Both the position numbers and the translations under genes were made by a program. From Bacillus sp. HMF5848 (GTDB taxonomy: Bacteria; Bacillota; Bacilli; Bacillales; HMF5848): DNA of 64,000 bases. A model generated the notes under the pieces. It was not told where the DNA came from and did no database searches. It saw only the letters and a list, made by a program, of their open reading frames with translations. Positions within the stretch are counted from its first letter, which is position 1. Every line of letters starts with the position of its first letter. Below, one piece after another: positions 1-10,016 of the stretch. The stretch spans positions 2,085,501 through 2,149,500 of the forward strand of contig NZ_RWIV01000001.1 in assembly GCF_003944835.1 (NCBI RefSeq), in the 5' to 3' direction.

Positions 1-65
1 CTAGAATGATAAAACAATGACAGTCTTTTAAAAAATCATTACAGGCGAATGGTTTTTACAAAATA

Positions 66-102
66 AAAACTCCTAATCATGTGTTGGCTGATTAGGAGTT
101 TA
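66..102 (-). terminator. Rho-independent terminator of the amylase gene
   Basis: A 12-bp inverted repeat (arms AACTCCTAATCA and TGATTAGGAGTT, 9-nt loop) lies just after the stop of the minus-strand amylase gene. On the minus strand it is followed by a run of T, as expected for an intrinsic terminator. Confidence 0.85.
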
Positions 103-110
103 TCTTTCTT

Positions 111-2600
111 TTATTTGCCAATTATGATGGTACTAAGTGGCTCAAGTACGATTGAATTATTTGTCAGGCTACTACCCTCTTTGCTATTAAATAAAATGTG
201 GTTATCGTTATTAAAACTGTTTTGTAAAGTTTGTGTTTCGTTGCTTATATTATGAACAACTAAAATAGAATCATCATGATAATTTCTTCTATATGCAATG
301 AGCTTATCACTATTTGTTTCTACCACTTCAAAGTTCCCTTTAACAAGTGCATCATGTGAGCTTCTCAAATGAATCAATTGTTTATAATGGTTAAACATTG
401 AATTAGGGTCTTGTTTTTGTTCTTGAAGAGAACTTATGTTTTCATTTTGTCTAATTGGTTCCCAGCTTGTTGTCGGCGCCGTTTTATCTTTATTCCATAT
501 GAATGGTTCCCTTATAAGTTCGTCCGGCTTAGTACCGACATACCCTAGCTCCTCACCATAATAAATAAATGGATTTCCAGGTAACGTTAAGTAAATATTT
601 GCTGCTAACTTCGCTTTTTCCAAGTCTCCATGCAGACTTGTTACGATACGCTCTTTATCGTGGTTTGAGATAAATGGCGCATCTAAATAGTTCGCCTCAA
701 CCTTTGTATACGTTTGGTAACTGTTTGCTAAAGAAAGTGAAAAGCCATCTAATGTACTATCTTCTCCTGCATTTAATATCTCAATTAAATTATCACTAAT
801 AGCAAAGTTAAATGTTGAATCAAATGCCTTATAGTATGGTGCTACCACTTCTGGTCTGTCCCATACCTCACCTACGATGTAGACATCTGGGTTCACTTCC
901 TCACATGCTGCACCAAATGTTTCCCACCACTCAACATTTTTCCCACTAATATCTGTTGTATCGGAGTATTCATGCGTATCATAGATATGTCTTGCTGCAT
1001 CTAAACGGAACCCATCCACACCCTTTTCTAACCAAAACTTCGCGATGTTAGTAATTTCTTCTCGAACAGCAGGATTGTTAAAATTTAAATCTGGCATGCC
1101 ACGATAAAACGTCCCATAGTAAAAATAGCTCCCAACTTGATGCCAAGTAGGACTATCCCATTCTGTTCTAGCGTTAATATCGTAACCTTTTTGATTTTTT
1201 ACAATCCATTTGTAATAATCTCTATATTTGCTATCTTCTGATGACACGGCATCCATAAACCAAGGATGATTAGCACTTGTGTGGTTAATGACTAAATCCA
1301 TTATTACTTTTATACCTCTTTTTTCTGCTTCGTCAAGTAACGTTTGGAAATCGTCGAGATTACCATACTCTGGGTCAATGTTATAATAATCTGTCACATC
1401 ATATTTGTGATAACTTGGCGATGAATTAATCGGCATTAACCATAATCCATCAACCCCAAGTTCACTTATATAATCTAAATTATTAATAATGCCTTTAATG
1501 TCACCAATTCCATCTTCATTTGAATCGGCAAACGAACGAACAAAAATTTCATAATATGTACCGTATTTTGTATCTACCTGTCGAGGCTTACGTGATACTG
1601 TTGGAAACTCGTTATTTTCGTATTTATCAATAATGTCAACTACTTCATTACTTTCTTCAACGGATGTAATCATATTTGTAACGTCAAGTTGATAAATCTC
1701 AGACTGAGTTATATTTGGATTAATAAAGTATGTTTCTTTTCTTAAGAAAAATAAATATTTACCTTCAGGACTAATCATGGGACCCATTTCATCGGTTTCT
1801 TCAACATTAACACGATTCCCTAGCGGCTGAGGTGTCGTCCATTTACCACCACTATTAAAGCTAATGTAAAGATTAAAGCTCCCCTGATCATGTCCTTTTC
1901 TTGGCCATGAAAAAATTAAGTATGTCCCATTCGGCTCTATGTATGGATGATAAGCTGGTAAGCCAATATTAATCTCGTGATTTAGTAACTCCGCCTGTTG
2001 ATATCCACCATTTTCGGGATTTGCGACTAAAATTTCGACAAGCGGATAGTTGTTTTCGCGAATTGTTTCTCTATTAAAAAATAATGTTCCATTTTTATCA
2101 ACAGATGGCGACATTTCATTGTTAACAGTGTTTACACTGTCATCTAAGCGACTAGGTTCACTCCAACCATTCGCTGTTTTGTTAACAACCCAAATGTCTA
2201 AATCTTGTTTTGCATTAGTACCCTCTAGCGGTCTAGTAGATGAAAAGAATAGCTGTTTACCATCAGGTGAAATGGCCGGACCATTTTCGTCGAAGTCACT
2301 AGAAAAAGAGACGAGCTCTGGCTCACTCCATTTCCCGTCCTTAAATGAACTCTCTAGTATTTTCCACTTTTCATCAATGCGAGTGGAAAAGTACGCTGTT
2401 TTTCCATCTGGAGAAAATGCTAGTCTCTCTGTAAGCTCATGTTTGTTTTGTATACTAAAAGCCTGTGCTGCTTCAAGTATGTCTTCTTTCATATACGGAG
2501 CAATCTGTTCTCCTTGCGTAGTTTCAACCACCTCTTTGTTACAAGCTGTGCCTACTAGTAAAGCAAACATAATTAATAAAACACCATATAATTTCTTCAT
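111..2600 (-). CDS. Lipoprotein alpha-amylase (GH13) with N-terminal TolB-like beta-propeller
   Basis: Predicted extracellular, membrane-anchored starch or maltodextrin hydrolase of 829 aa. The N-terminus has a lysine-rich start, a hydrophobic stretch and a lipobox-like end (VGTAC) with Cys20 as the lipidation site; G at -3 is unusual. Residues about 40-315 carry at least five PD40/WD40-like blades (SPDGK...YF..., SPDGKQLFFSS, IEPNGTYLIFS, SPEGKYLFF), as in TolB-type propellers. Residues about 345-829 are a GH13 barrel with the four conserved regions: DLVINH, GFRLDAARH (nucleophile Asp near 530), GEVW (acid/base Glu near 576) and SNHD (near 645). Single-domain amylases of this class are about 500 aa, so the propeller is an added module, perhaps for substrate or cell-wall binding (inference). 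It is a single gene with its own promoter and terminator. The exact substrate cannot be told from sequence. Confidence 0.92.
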   Translation of the reverse strand: MKKLYGVLLIMFALLVGTACNKEVVETTQGEQIAPYMKEDILEAAQAFSIQNKHELTERLAFSPDGKTAYFSTRIDEKWKILESSFKDGKWSEPELVSFSSDFDENGPAISPDGKQLFFSSTRPLEGTNAKQDLDIWVVNKTANGWSEPSRLDDSVNTVNNEMSPSVDKNGTLFFNRETIRENNYPLVEILVANPENGGYQQAELLNHEINIGLPAYHPYIEPNGTYLIFSWPRKGHDQGSFNLYISFNSGGKWTTPQPLGNRVNVEETDEMGPMISPEGKYLFFLRKETYFINPNITQSEIYQLDVTNMITSVEESNEVVDIIDKYENNEFPTVSRKPRQVDTKYGTYYEIFVRSFADSNEDGIGDIKGIINNLDYISELGVDGLWLMPINSSPSYHKYDVTDYYNIDPEYGNLDDFQTLLDEAEKRGIKVIMDLVINHTSANHPWFMDAVSSEDSKYRDYYKWIVKNQKGYDINARTEWDSPTWHQVGSYFYYGTFYRGMPDLNFNNPAVREEITNIAKFWLEKGVDGFRLDAARHIYDTHEYSDTTDISGKNVEWWETFGAACEEVNPDVYIVGEVWDRPEVVAPYYKAFDSTFNFAISDNLIEILNAGEDSTLDGFSLSLANSYQTYTKVEANYLDAPFISNHDKERIVTSLHGDLEKAKLAANIYLTLPGNPFIYYGEELGYVGTKPDELIREPFIWNKDKTAPTTSWEPIRQNENISSLQEQKQDPNSMFNHYKQLIHLRSSHDALVKGNFEVVETNSDKLIAYRRNYHDDSILVVHNISNETQTLQNSFNNDNHILFNSKEGSSLTNNSIVLEPLSTIIIGK

Positions 2601-2939
2601 AAAAATATCTCCTAATACAAATAAATTTTTTCAACTTTTCCATTATATGACTTTATCAGGCTATGTTCAATACTTCACAATTTATTTTGTGGATATTGTG
2701 AAAATCAATCATATCAAAAGGTTTAATTAGATTATTAAAACAACAAAAAAATTCACATTAGAAAAAGCACCTTTCTAGTGACCTATATCAAAACTCATGT
2801 GTCATAAGGGGTGAGTTAAGATTAGGTATTGTCGTAAGGTGCTCAAATATTTTGTGTTACTCTTTTGATCACGTGCTAAATATCGTCGTACTTATTAAAA
2901 AGTCTGTTCAGGCTTGTAGTTTAACTTCACATATTCGCG
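2601..2939. other. Intergenic region upstream of the amylase gene
   Basis: No credible gene. It holds the amylase promoter near 2642-2670 and a distant pair of complementary segments (AAGCACCTT near 2766 and AAGGTGCT near 2836) that could form a long-loop hairpin. I see no clear katG terminator here. Confidence 0.5.
2642..2670 (-). promoter_or_regulatory. Sigma-A promoter of the amylase gene
   Basis: On the minus strand TTGAAC (-35), a 17-bp spacer and TATAAT (-10) stand about 40 bp before the amylase start, giving a short leader with ribosome site AGGAG. No catabolite-repression (cre) palindrome was recognised nearby. Confidence 0.75.
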
Positions 2940-5189
<2,250 letters not shown>

Positions 5190-5194
5190 CTAGA

Positions 5195-5244
5195 TGACAA
5201 TTATTATTATGTTATCATTATAATAAACTATTACTTAACTTGAA
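5195..5244 (-). promoter_or_regulatory. katG promoter with PerR/Fur-like operator
   Basis: Positions 5195-5209 (TGACAATTATTATTA) match the Fur 7-1-7 consensus TGATAATNATTATCA at all but two defined bases, and the PerR consensus almost as well. Upstream of it on the minus strand are TATAAT (5217-5222) and a weak -35 (TTCAAG, 5239-5244) with a 16-bp spacer, which puts the box at the transcription start. PerR is the likelier regulator because katG is a classical peroxide gene (inference). Confidence 0.55.
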
Positions 5245-5335
5245 AAAATATTACAACGATTTTTGATCATACCAAACCTTAACCATAAAATTATGCAAAA
5301 CTTAATCAAAAATCCGATAACTAGAATTTAAACAA

Positions 5336-5372
5336 AATAAAAACATGATACCTAATTGGTACCATGTTTTTT
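5336..5372 (-). terminator. Hairpin terminator, probably bidirectional
   Basis: Arms of 13 bp with one mismatch (AAAACATGATACC and GGTACCATGTTTT) are flanked by T runs in both directions. It lies between the redox gene and katG. The rest of 5245-5602 is A+T-rich and shows no gene. Confidence 0.7.
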
Positions 5373-5602
5373 AACTGTGTCAGACATAATACGGCCTTCT
5401 CAAACCACTGTCTAGATCTTTATGTAGGCTTTTTTAGCTGCTTTTTCTGTACTAGTAGTTGCTACTAATTAATATCAATGAATGATACAACATATGAGGA
5501 TATCGAATGTACTAACGATGTCTTCTAATAAGAATAATTATCGGTATAAGAAGCATTATTTCTTGAGATTCTTTTTTTCTCTAAAAGATCTACATATTAT
5601 CC

Positions 5603-6148
5603 TTAATATTTTTTTAAAACATTAAGGATCGTATCAATAGCTGCATGATCCTCAGGCTCGGTATCGATATGTTTCCAAATAACTTTACCATTTTCATTAA
5701 ACACCCATGTACCGCCTTGGATATAGATATCTTGAGATTTCATTGCTGTTTGAACTAGCTTTTTCTTAGCTTCATTCTCCGGCATAAAGGCTTTTTTTCC
5801 GTGCTTCATAAATGCTATTCCTGCTTGTGTAAGCAGCTTCCACTTTCGCATGGATTGATGCCCCATTTGGCGATATAGGTTTCTCTTCGGGTCTCCATAG
5901 ATTTGAAATGGAAATGGGCCAAATACTTCGATAAACTGTTCTAAAAACTCTCGTTTTGATGGAGTAATAATAATAGTTTGATAGCCGGTTTCATTAATTT
6001 CATTATAATTCTCACGCAACTGCGTGAGCATTTCGCGACAAACCGGTCAGCCAGGATACCTGACAAAGACAACTAGGCTTTTTTTACTTTCAATGATTGC
6101 ATTAAATTCTATACTCTCAGCAAATGGTTGTTCAATTATTAATTTCAA
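5603..6148 (-). CDS. Thioredoxin-fold redox protein (AhpC-TSA_2 / SelL-related), candidate selenoprotein with in-frame UGA
   Basis: The ATG-started frame of 142 aa (from 6031) lacks the start of a thioredoxin fold. Reading upstream in the same frame crosses one TGA (6047-6049) and reaches a TTG at 6146-6148 with ribosome site AGAGGTG six bases before it, for 181 residues in total. The added part is a beta-strand (SLVVFV) leading into R-Y-P-G-[UGA]-P-V-C, so the TGA takes the place of the first Cys of a CxxC/UxxC redox motif (position 34, second Cys at 37). The C-terminal part (GGTWVFNENGKVIWKH...EDHAAIDTIL) is typical of AhpC/TSA-like peroxiredoxins. A 7-bp hairpin follows the TGA at bacterial SECIS spacing. 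If UGA is read as selenocysteine this is a peroxide or disulfide oxidoreductase. The alternatives are a TGC/TGT-to-TGA nonsense mutation or a sequencing error. No sel genes are in this window to decide. Confidence 0.72.
6011..6049 (-). promoter_or_regulatory. Candidate bacterial SECIS element after in-frame UGA
   Basis: From the UGA (6049-6047), 18 nt lead to a perfect 7-bp stem (CTCACGC and GCGTGAG) closed by the tetraloop AGTT. The apical loop starts 25 nt after the UGA and has G as its second base. From memory, published bacterial SECIS rules ask for an apical loop roughly 16-37 nt from the UGA with a G among its first two bases; this fits. The stem lies within codons of a conserved helix, so chance cannot be excluded. 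Confidence 0.55.
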
Positions 6149-6256
6149 GTTTTACACCTCTTATTTAGCTTATTTCTACATCTAACATGTGTATTTTTTG
6201 TTTGATGTTCATTTTTAAGGAAAAAGAATCTTCATCAACTTTAACAGAGCGGGAAA

Positions 6257-6517
6257 TTAATTACAAAAAAACTTATCTAACGGCATATACATGACGACTC
6301 TTGTTACATATTCTCCATCATAGAAAGCTTCTACCTGTACTTCTTCTATTTTTTTATATGTTATTTCGTCAATTCTCCTAACCTCTCTGTCTCCGTTTTC
6401 ACCAATAAAACTGATATCTGCAATCAATCCCAATTCTATAGTATGTAAGAAATTAATTTCTTCAATATTACTGTATGGCACAACCCAAACCTTTTTATTT
6501 GACTGCAGCTTAAACAT
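6257..6517 (-). CDS. Hypothetical protein, 86 aa
   Basis: Not recognised. It is a compact 86-aa protein with alternating hydrophobic strands and acidic residues, no signal peptide and no membrane segment. The ATG is preceded by a strong GGGAGG site, which supports translation. It sits about 100 bp upstream of the UGA-containing redox gene on the same strand, but no shared function can be inferred. Confidence 0.6.
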   Translation of the reverse strand: MFKLQSNKKVWVVPYSNIEEINFLHTIELGLIADISFIGENGDREVRRIDEITYKKIEEVQVEAFYDGEYVTRVVMYMPLDKFFCN

Positions 6518-6659
6518 ACTGGCTATCCTCCCTTATCTTAACGTTGTATTATTTAGTAGTTTCTATAGATGATAAGGTACAATTAGTACATCTTTCTTGG
6601 TGTAATGTTAATGTATGATTTCGACAAATAAATATGATTCTCCTTCAAAGTTTTTGTAC

Positions 6660-6691
6660 AATAAAAAAGACATTCATGTGAAGAATGTCTT
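6660..6691 (-). terminator. Terminator of mapB
   Basis: A perfect 9-bp stem (AAGACATTC and GAATGTCTT) with a 7-nt loop, followed on the minus strand by a T run. It lies about 90 bp after the methionine aminopeptidase stop. Confidence 0.85.
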
Positions 6692-6779
6692 GCACCTCAT
6701 AGAGACGATTGTTTTTTAGCTTTGTTAAAGAATTACTTTTTTAGATAGAACTAATTCGACCACTACTTCAACTTTAGAA

Positions 6780-7520
6780 TTACAAAGTCAATATGATTGG
6801 TTCTGATTTTGTAACAATCACGGTGTGTTCTATTTGAGCAACAAGGCTGTTGTCAGGTGTAATATACGTCCATCCATCTCCCTTATGAATAACTTGGTCT
6901 ACAGATGCTGAGATAAAAGGTTCAAATGCGATGACTAAACCATCATGTAGCAGTTCATTGTCAGACGGATCAAAATAATTAAGAATATGATTAGGTGCCT
7001 CATGTAAAGAACGACCTATCCCATGACCTGTTAAGTTATGAATAACAGATAAACCATTGTTCATAGCTGTACGATATACAGCTTTACTCATTCGATTTTT
7101 TTTGGAGCCTGCTTTGCAAAATTTCAAGCCTTCGAATAACGCCTCTTTTGCGACTTCACATAGTTTAGCTGCTTCTTGATTGTGGCCTACTACAAAAGAT
7201 AATCCTGTATCTGCAAAATAGCCATTTTTTGAACCTGATACATCAATATTAACTAAATCGCCTTCTTGAATAACCCGATTTCCTGGGATACCGTGAGCCA
7301 CTTCTTCATTGACACTTATACACGTATAGCCGGGAAAATTATACTCCCCTTTCGGCCCTGAAATGGCTTCAAATTTATCAAAGAGCTCCTTTGCTAAATT
7401 GTCTAACTCAATTGTAGTGACACCTGGTTCTGTCTTTTTCACCATCTCGTCTCGTATAGTAGCAACTATTTTTCCGATTTCTTTTAGTGCTTGTATGTCT
7501 TTGTCATCTTGAATAATCAT
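6780..7520 (-). CDS. mapB: Methionine aminopeptidase, type I
   Basis: Removes the initiator methionine from nascent proteins. The 246-aa length and sequence resemble the second Bacillus enzyme (YflG/MapB) rather than the ribosomal-operon Map. The five metal ligands of the pita-bread fold are visible: Asp in NIDVSG, Asp in YFADTG, His in GHGIGRSLHEAP, Glu in FEPF and Glu in QIEHTVIV. The substrate-gating His in VAHGIP is also present. The start ATG has a good AAAGGA site. It is a single gene with its own terminator. Confidence 0.93.
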   Translation of the reverse strand: MIIQDDKDIQALKEIGKIVATIRDEMVKKTEPGVTTIELDNLAKELFDKFEAISGPKGEYNFPGYTCISVNEEVAHGIPGNRVIQEGDLVNIDVSGSKNGYFADTGLSFVVGHNQEAAKLCEVAKEALFEGLKFCKAGSKKNRMSKAVYRTAMNNGLSVIHNLTGHGIGRSLHEAPNHILNYFDPSDNELLHDGLVIAFEPFISASVDQVIHKGDGWTYITPDNSLVAQIEHTVIVTKSEPIILTL

Positions 7521-7670
7521 TAAACATTGTCCTTTCTCAAATAAAAATCGCTTTTATATATTATTTTATCATGACATAGTATATGAGTATGTGCTAGGAC
7601 ACTTTTATAAAAAGTTCAGTTGGTTCTTAGTTGTTTACATAACGATGTTATTGATAACTAAATATAAGTA

Positions 7671-7705
7671 AAAAACAAGGACAGGCTTTTTTCAGCACTG
7701 ACCTT
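7671..7705 (-). terminator. Terminator of the L,D-transpeptidase gene
   Basis: Arms AAGGACAG and CTGACCTT pair with one internal mismatch around a 13-nt loop and are followed by a T run on the minus strand, about 45 bp after the stop codon. Confidence 0.6.
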
Positions 7706-7748
7706 CTTTACAACCGCTAAGACAATAGGCTTTTAGAATATATTTTTC

Positions 7749-9050
7749 CTACTTAATTGTTACTTTTGTTCCTATATCTATGTATTCGAATAATTGTTCC
7801 ACTTGCTCGTTAGGTAATCTTACACAGCCGCCCGTTACATAATCCCCAATAGACGATGGGTTTATTGTTCCATGAATACCATAAGTTCTCCCGCTTGTAC
7901 CAGGTACATTTAAACCAAGCCATCTCGTTCCAAGTGGATTATTCTTAGCACCTCCTGGAATGTTTCGCGGTGTGAAACCAGGGTTTGAAATCTTTGTTAA
8001 AATCTGAAATGATCCTTTAGGTGTTGCGTTATTCTTTCCGGTTGCTACAGACCATTTTTTTACTAGTTTTTGATCTTGGTATAGCATTAATACGTTACTT
8101 TCAAGAGATATAACTATCTCATAATCCTTTTTAGTTGTTGTTTTTTCTTCTCCTACACTAGTTATTTTATATGGATGAGGGATATACAGTAACGTCTGGG
8201 CTTTTAGTGGCGTTGTTTGGTTTTCTGCCTCAATTAATGCTAGTAAATCAGTGAAATTATAATATGTATTCATGATACTAAATAGAGTTTCTTTAGGTTT
8301 AACGGCATGCTTTATTACCGTTCCTTGATAAAATACTTTAACCTGTTGGCCTATTTTAAGTTCTGTTTCAGGTTTACTTATATGGTTAGCTTCAATCATA
8401 TATTGAAGCATATGTGCTTTGCTATAATAGTTTTTAGTAATTTGATAGAGTGTCTCCCCTTTTTTAACTTCGTGAGTAGCTACGAAGGATGAATTAGGTA
8501 ACATAAGGGTCATATCTTCTTTTACATCGTTGTTAGGGTTATGTAAATGGTTGTATTGTGCTATCATATCAGAAACATTTACACCATAATATTTTTGAGA
8601 AATACTAAATAAGGTTTCCCCTTTTTTAACAGTGTGGTAAACAACCTTTGTGTCTTGTGGTTGCTCTTCCTCTTCCTCTTTTTGAACGGGTGTTGAAACA
8701 AGCATTTCTTCTTGGCTTTTGGTTGGACTTTCAGGAGTCACGATCCAATTAGAAGCTATCTTTTTTAAAGGGATTTCATTTGATACGTTAACTGCAGTTG
8801 CCTCATCCTCTTCTTCTAATGGTCTCTTTTTGTTAATATCTTTATGTTGAGCGTGCACTGTGACTAGGTTAATGGTTTCCGCAATGTTCTCATTACCTTC
8901 CACTTTATGTGAATCAGCCATGATGTACCAAACAACAAATCCAAACAAAAGTAAAATTAGAAGGATCAGGACTTGATTAGGTAATACTATGTTCTTGTAA
9001 TCTTTCTTATATGTTTGCATTCTTGATAATGGTTTCTCTGTTGTTGCCAT
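7749..9050 (-). CDS. LysM-repeat L,D-transpeptidase (YkuD family), membrane-anchored
   Basis: Cell-wall enzyme of 433 aa. A basic N-terminus leads into one transmembrane helix (residues about 22-45, NQVLILLILLLFGFVVWY), then an acidic low-complexity linker. Three LysM modules follow, each with the KKGETL or KPKETL signature (about 145-190, 196-240 and 250-295), which bind peptidoglycan. The C-terminal YkuD domain (about 310-433) has the catalytic motif as HGT...GGCVRL, with the nucleophile Cys near 413. Such enzymes make 3-3 peptidoglycan cross-links or attach proteins to peptides. Bacillus YkuD (about 165 aa) has one LysM and no anchor, so this is an extended type. It is transcribed alone. 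Confidence 0.92.
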   Translation of the reverse strand: MATTEKPLSRMQTYKKDYKNIVLPNQVLILLILLLFGFVVWYIMADSHKVEGNENIAETINLVTVHAQHKDINKKRPLEEEDEATAVNVSNEIPLKKIASNWIVTPESPTKSQEEMLVSTPVQKEEEEEQPQDTKVVYHTVKKGETLFSISQKYYGVNVSDMIAQYNHLHNPNNDVKEDMTLMLPNSSFVATHEVKKGETLYQITKNYYSKAHMLQYMIEANHISKPETELKIGQQVKVFYQGTVIKHAVKPKETLFSIMNTYYNFTDLLALIEAENQTTPLKAQTLLYIPHPYKITSVGEEKTTTKKDYEIVISLESNVLMLYQDQKLVKKWSVATGKNNATPKGSFQILTKISNPGFTPRNIPGGAKNNPLGTRWLGLNVPGTSGRTYGIHGTINPSSIGDYVTGGCVRLPNEQVEQLFEYIDIGTKVTIK

Positions 9051-9357
9051 GCGCTCACATTCCTCTCGTTGTCACATTTAGTCGAATTCTTCCTAATATT
9101 ACGTAAAATAGTGAATAATTCCTATAGGTTTGTAAGCTTATTTTGAATCATATAAGGATAGTGCCAATGATTGGATTAAATTTTATGATTGTTACTTTAT
9201 ATCCATTACTTATAGTTCCTTTTTGCTAATTTTAAAAACCTCTATCTAGATCTTTTAAACATAAATAAAAACGATTAGTCAAAGCTAATCGCTCTTACTA
9301 CACGTTCTTAAATACGGTAAGATAATATAGACTGTTGCAAAAATGTAGGTTTCTTTT
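9051..9357. other. Intergenic region with one terminator
   Basis: I see no gene. The only clear element is the minus-strand terminator at 9262-9292. The stretch 9051-9260 is A+T-rich and should hold the promoter of the transpeptidase gene; no convincing -35/-10 pair was picked out. Confidence 0.4.
9262..9292 (-). terminator. Terminator of the 43-aa gene
   Basis: A perfect 7-bp stem (CGATTAG and CTAATCG) with a 6-nt loop is followed on the minus strand by TTTTTATTTA. It lies about 65 bp after the small coding sequence at 9358-9489 and supports transcription of that gene. Confidence 0.75.
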
Positions 9358-9489
9358 TTAAAGAATTCTTTTGTCATCCATCTTTGCTTTCTTGTGTTGA
9401 GATTTTATTTTAGAATTCATTTGTAGGGTTGTTGAATCTACATTATTATTTAATGCTGCTTCTTCGTTTAATTTAAATTCTTTTTTCAA
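9358..9489 (-). CDS. Small basic protein, 43 aa, unrecognised
   Basis: A short frame starts at TTG (9487-9489), eight bases after a strong GGAGG site, and ends at TAA. The product is lysine- and asparagine-rich (begins MKKEFKLNEEAALNNN, ends KKAKMDDKRIL) and has no membrane segment. A good terminator follows at 9262-9292. Small charged proteins of this kind are common among Bacillaceae sporulation or stress proteins, but I do not recognise the family. Confidence 0.55.
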   Translation of the reverse strand: MKKEFKLNEEAALNNNVDSTTLQMNSKIKSQHKKAKMDDKRIL

Positions 9490-9592
9490 TTGCAAAACCT
9501 CCATTAATAGTTATTTTACTATAGTCTAATCTGCTATAATAATCACCTAAGCTAATCTACAAAGAAGTCCTAACCTTAGACTATTAACTAAT

Positions 9593-9826
9593 TTATGAAA
9601 GCTTCTTCATAACATCTACTCTAAGTTGTTCTATGAGATTATTATCCAGGTTCGCAGGCAAGGAGGATTGATCACGAAGAACCCATGAATTTATGACTTC
9701 CAGGTCTGCTTTGTCAAAGTCAATACTATATCTTGAGTTATTATGGTTAAAATGAACTGTGACAGTTTCATCTCCTGTAAAGTCATCGATAATCATATGT
9801 TCTATAACATATTTATTCATATTCAA
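9593..9826 (-). CDS. Hypothetical protein, 77 aa
   Basis: Unrecognised 77-aa protein with no signal peptide or membrane helix. The N-terminal half has alternating beta-type sequence (TVTVHFNHNNSRYSIDF) and the C-terminal half looks helical. The ATG is six bases after an AAGGAGC site. It is transcribed alone, between the 43-aa gene and the cyanophycinase operon. Confidence 0.55.
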   Translation of the reverse strand: MNMNKYVIEHMIIDDFTGDETVTVHFNHNNSRYSIDFDKADLEVINSWVLRDQSSLPANLDNNLIEQLRVDVMKKLS

Positions 9827-9925
9827 GCTCCTTTGAAACTAAAGTTAATTCAACATTATGTTTCACAATATTTTTAGGTTTATTCTAGGTAGTTATGTTA
9901 TAAGTAAGTTTCTTCTGTGTTTAAA

Positions 9926-9962
9926 AATAAAAAAACCGCGACCTCTTTTTAGAGACAACGGT
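9926..9962 (-). terminator. Terminator of the cyanophycinase operon
   Basis: On the minus strand an interrupted stem (ACCG/CGGT plus TCTCT/AGAGG with wobble) is followed by a run of seven T. It lies about 55 bp after the last gene of the seven-gene operon. Confidence 0.7.
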
Positions 9963-10016
9963 CAAAATTAGAGAAAAATGTTATTATTAACTCGATAGCA
10001 ATCTATATCGGTCTTT

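Noticed and set aside
2050-2730. Plus-strand 226-codon frame antisense to the amylase gene
   Set aside because: It is a shadow of the propeller coding sequence and covers the amylase promoter; no ribosome site.
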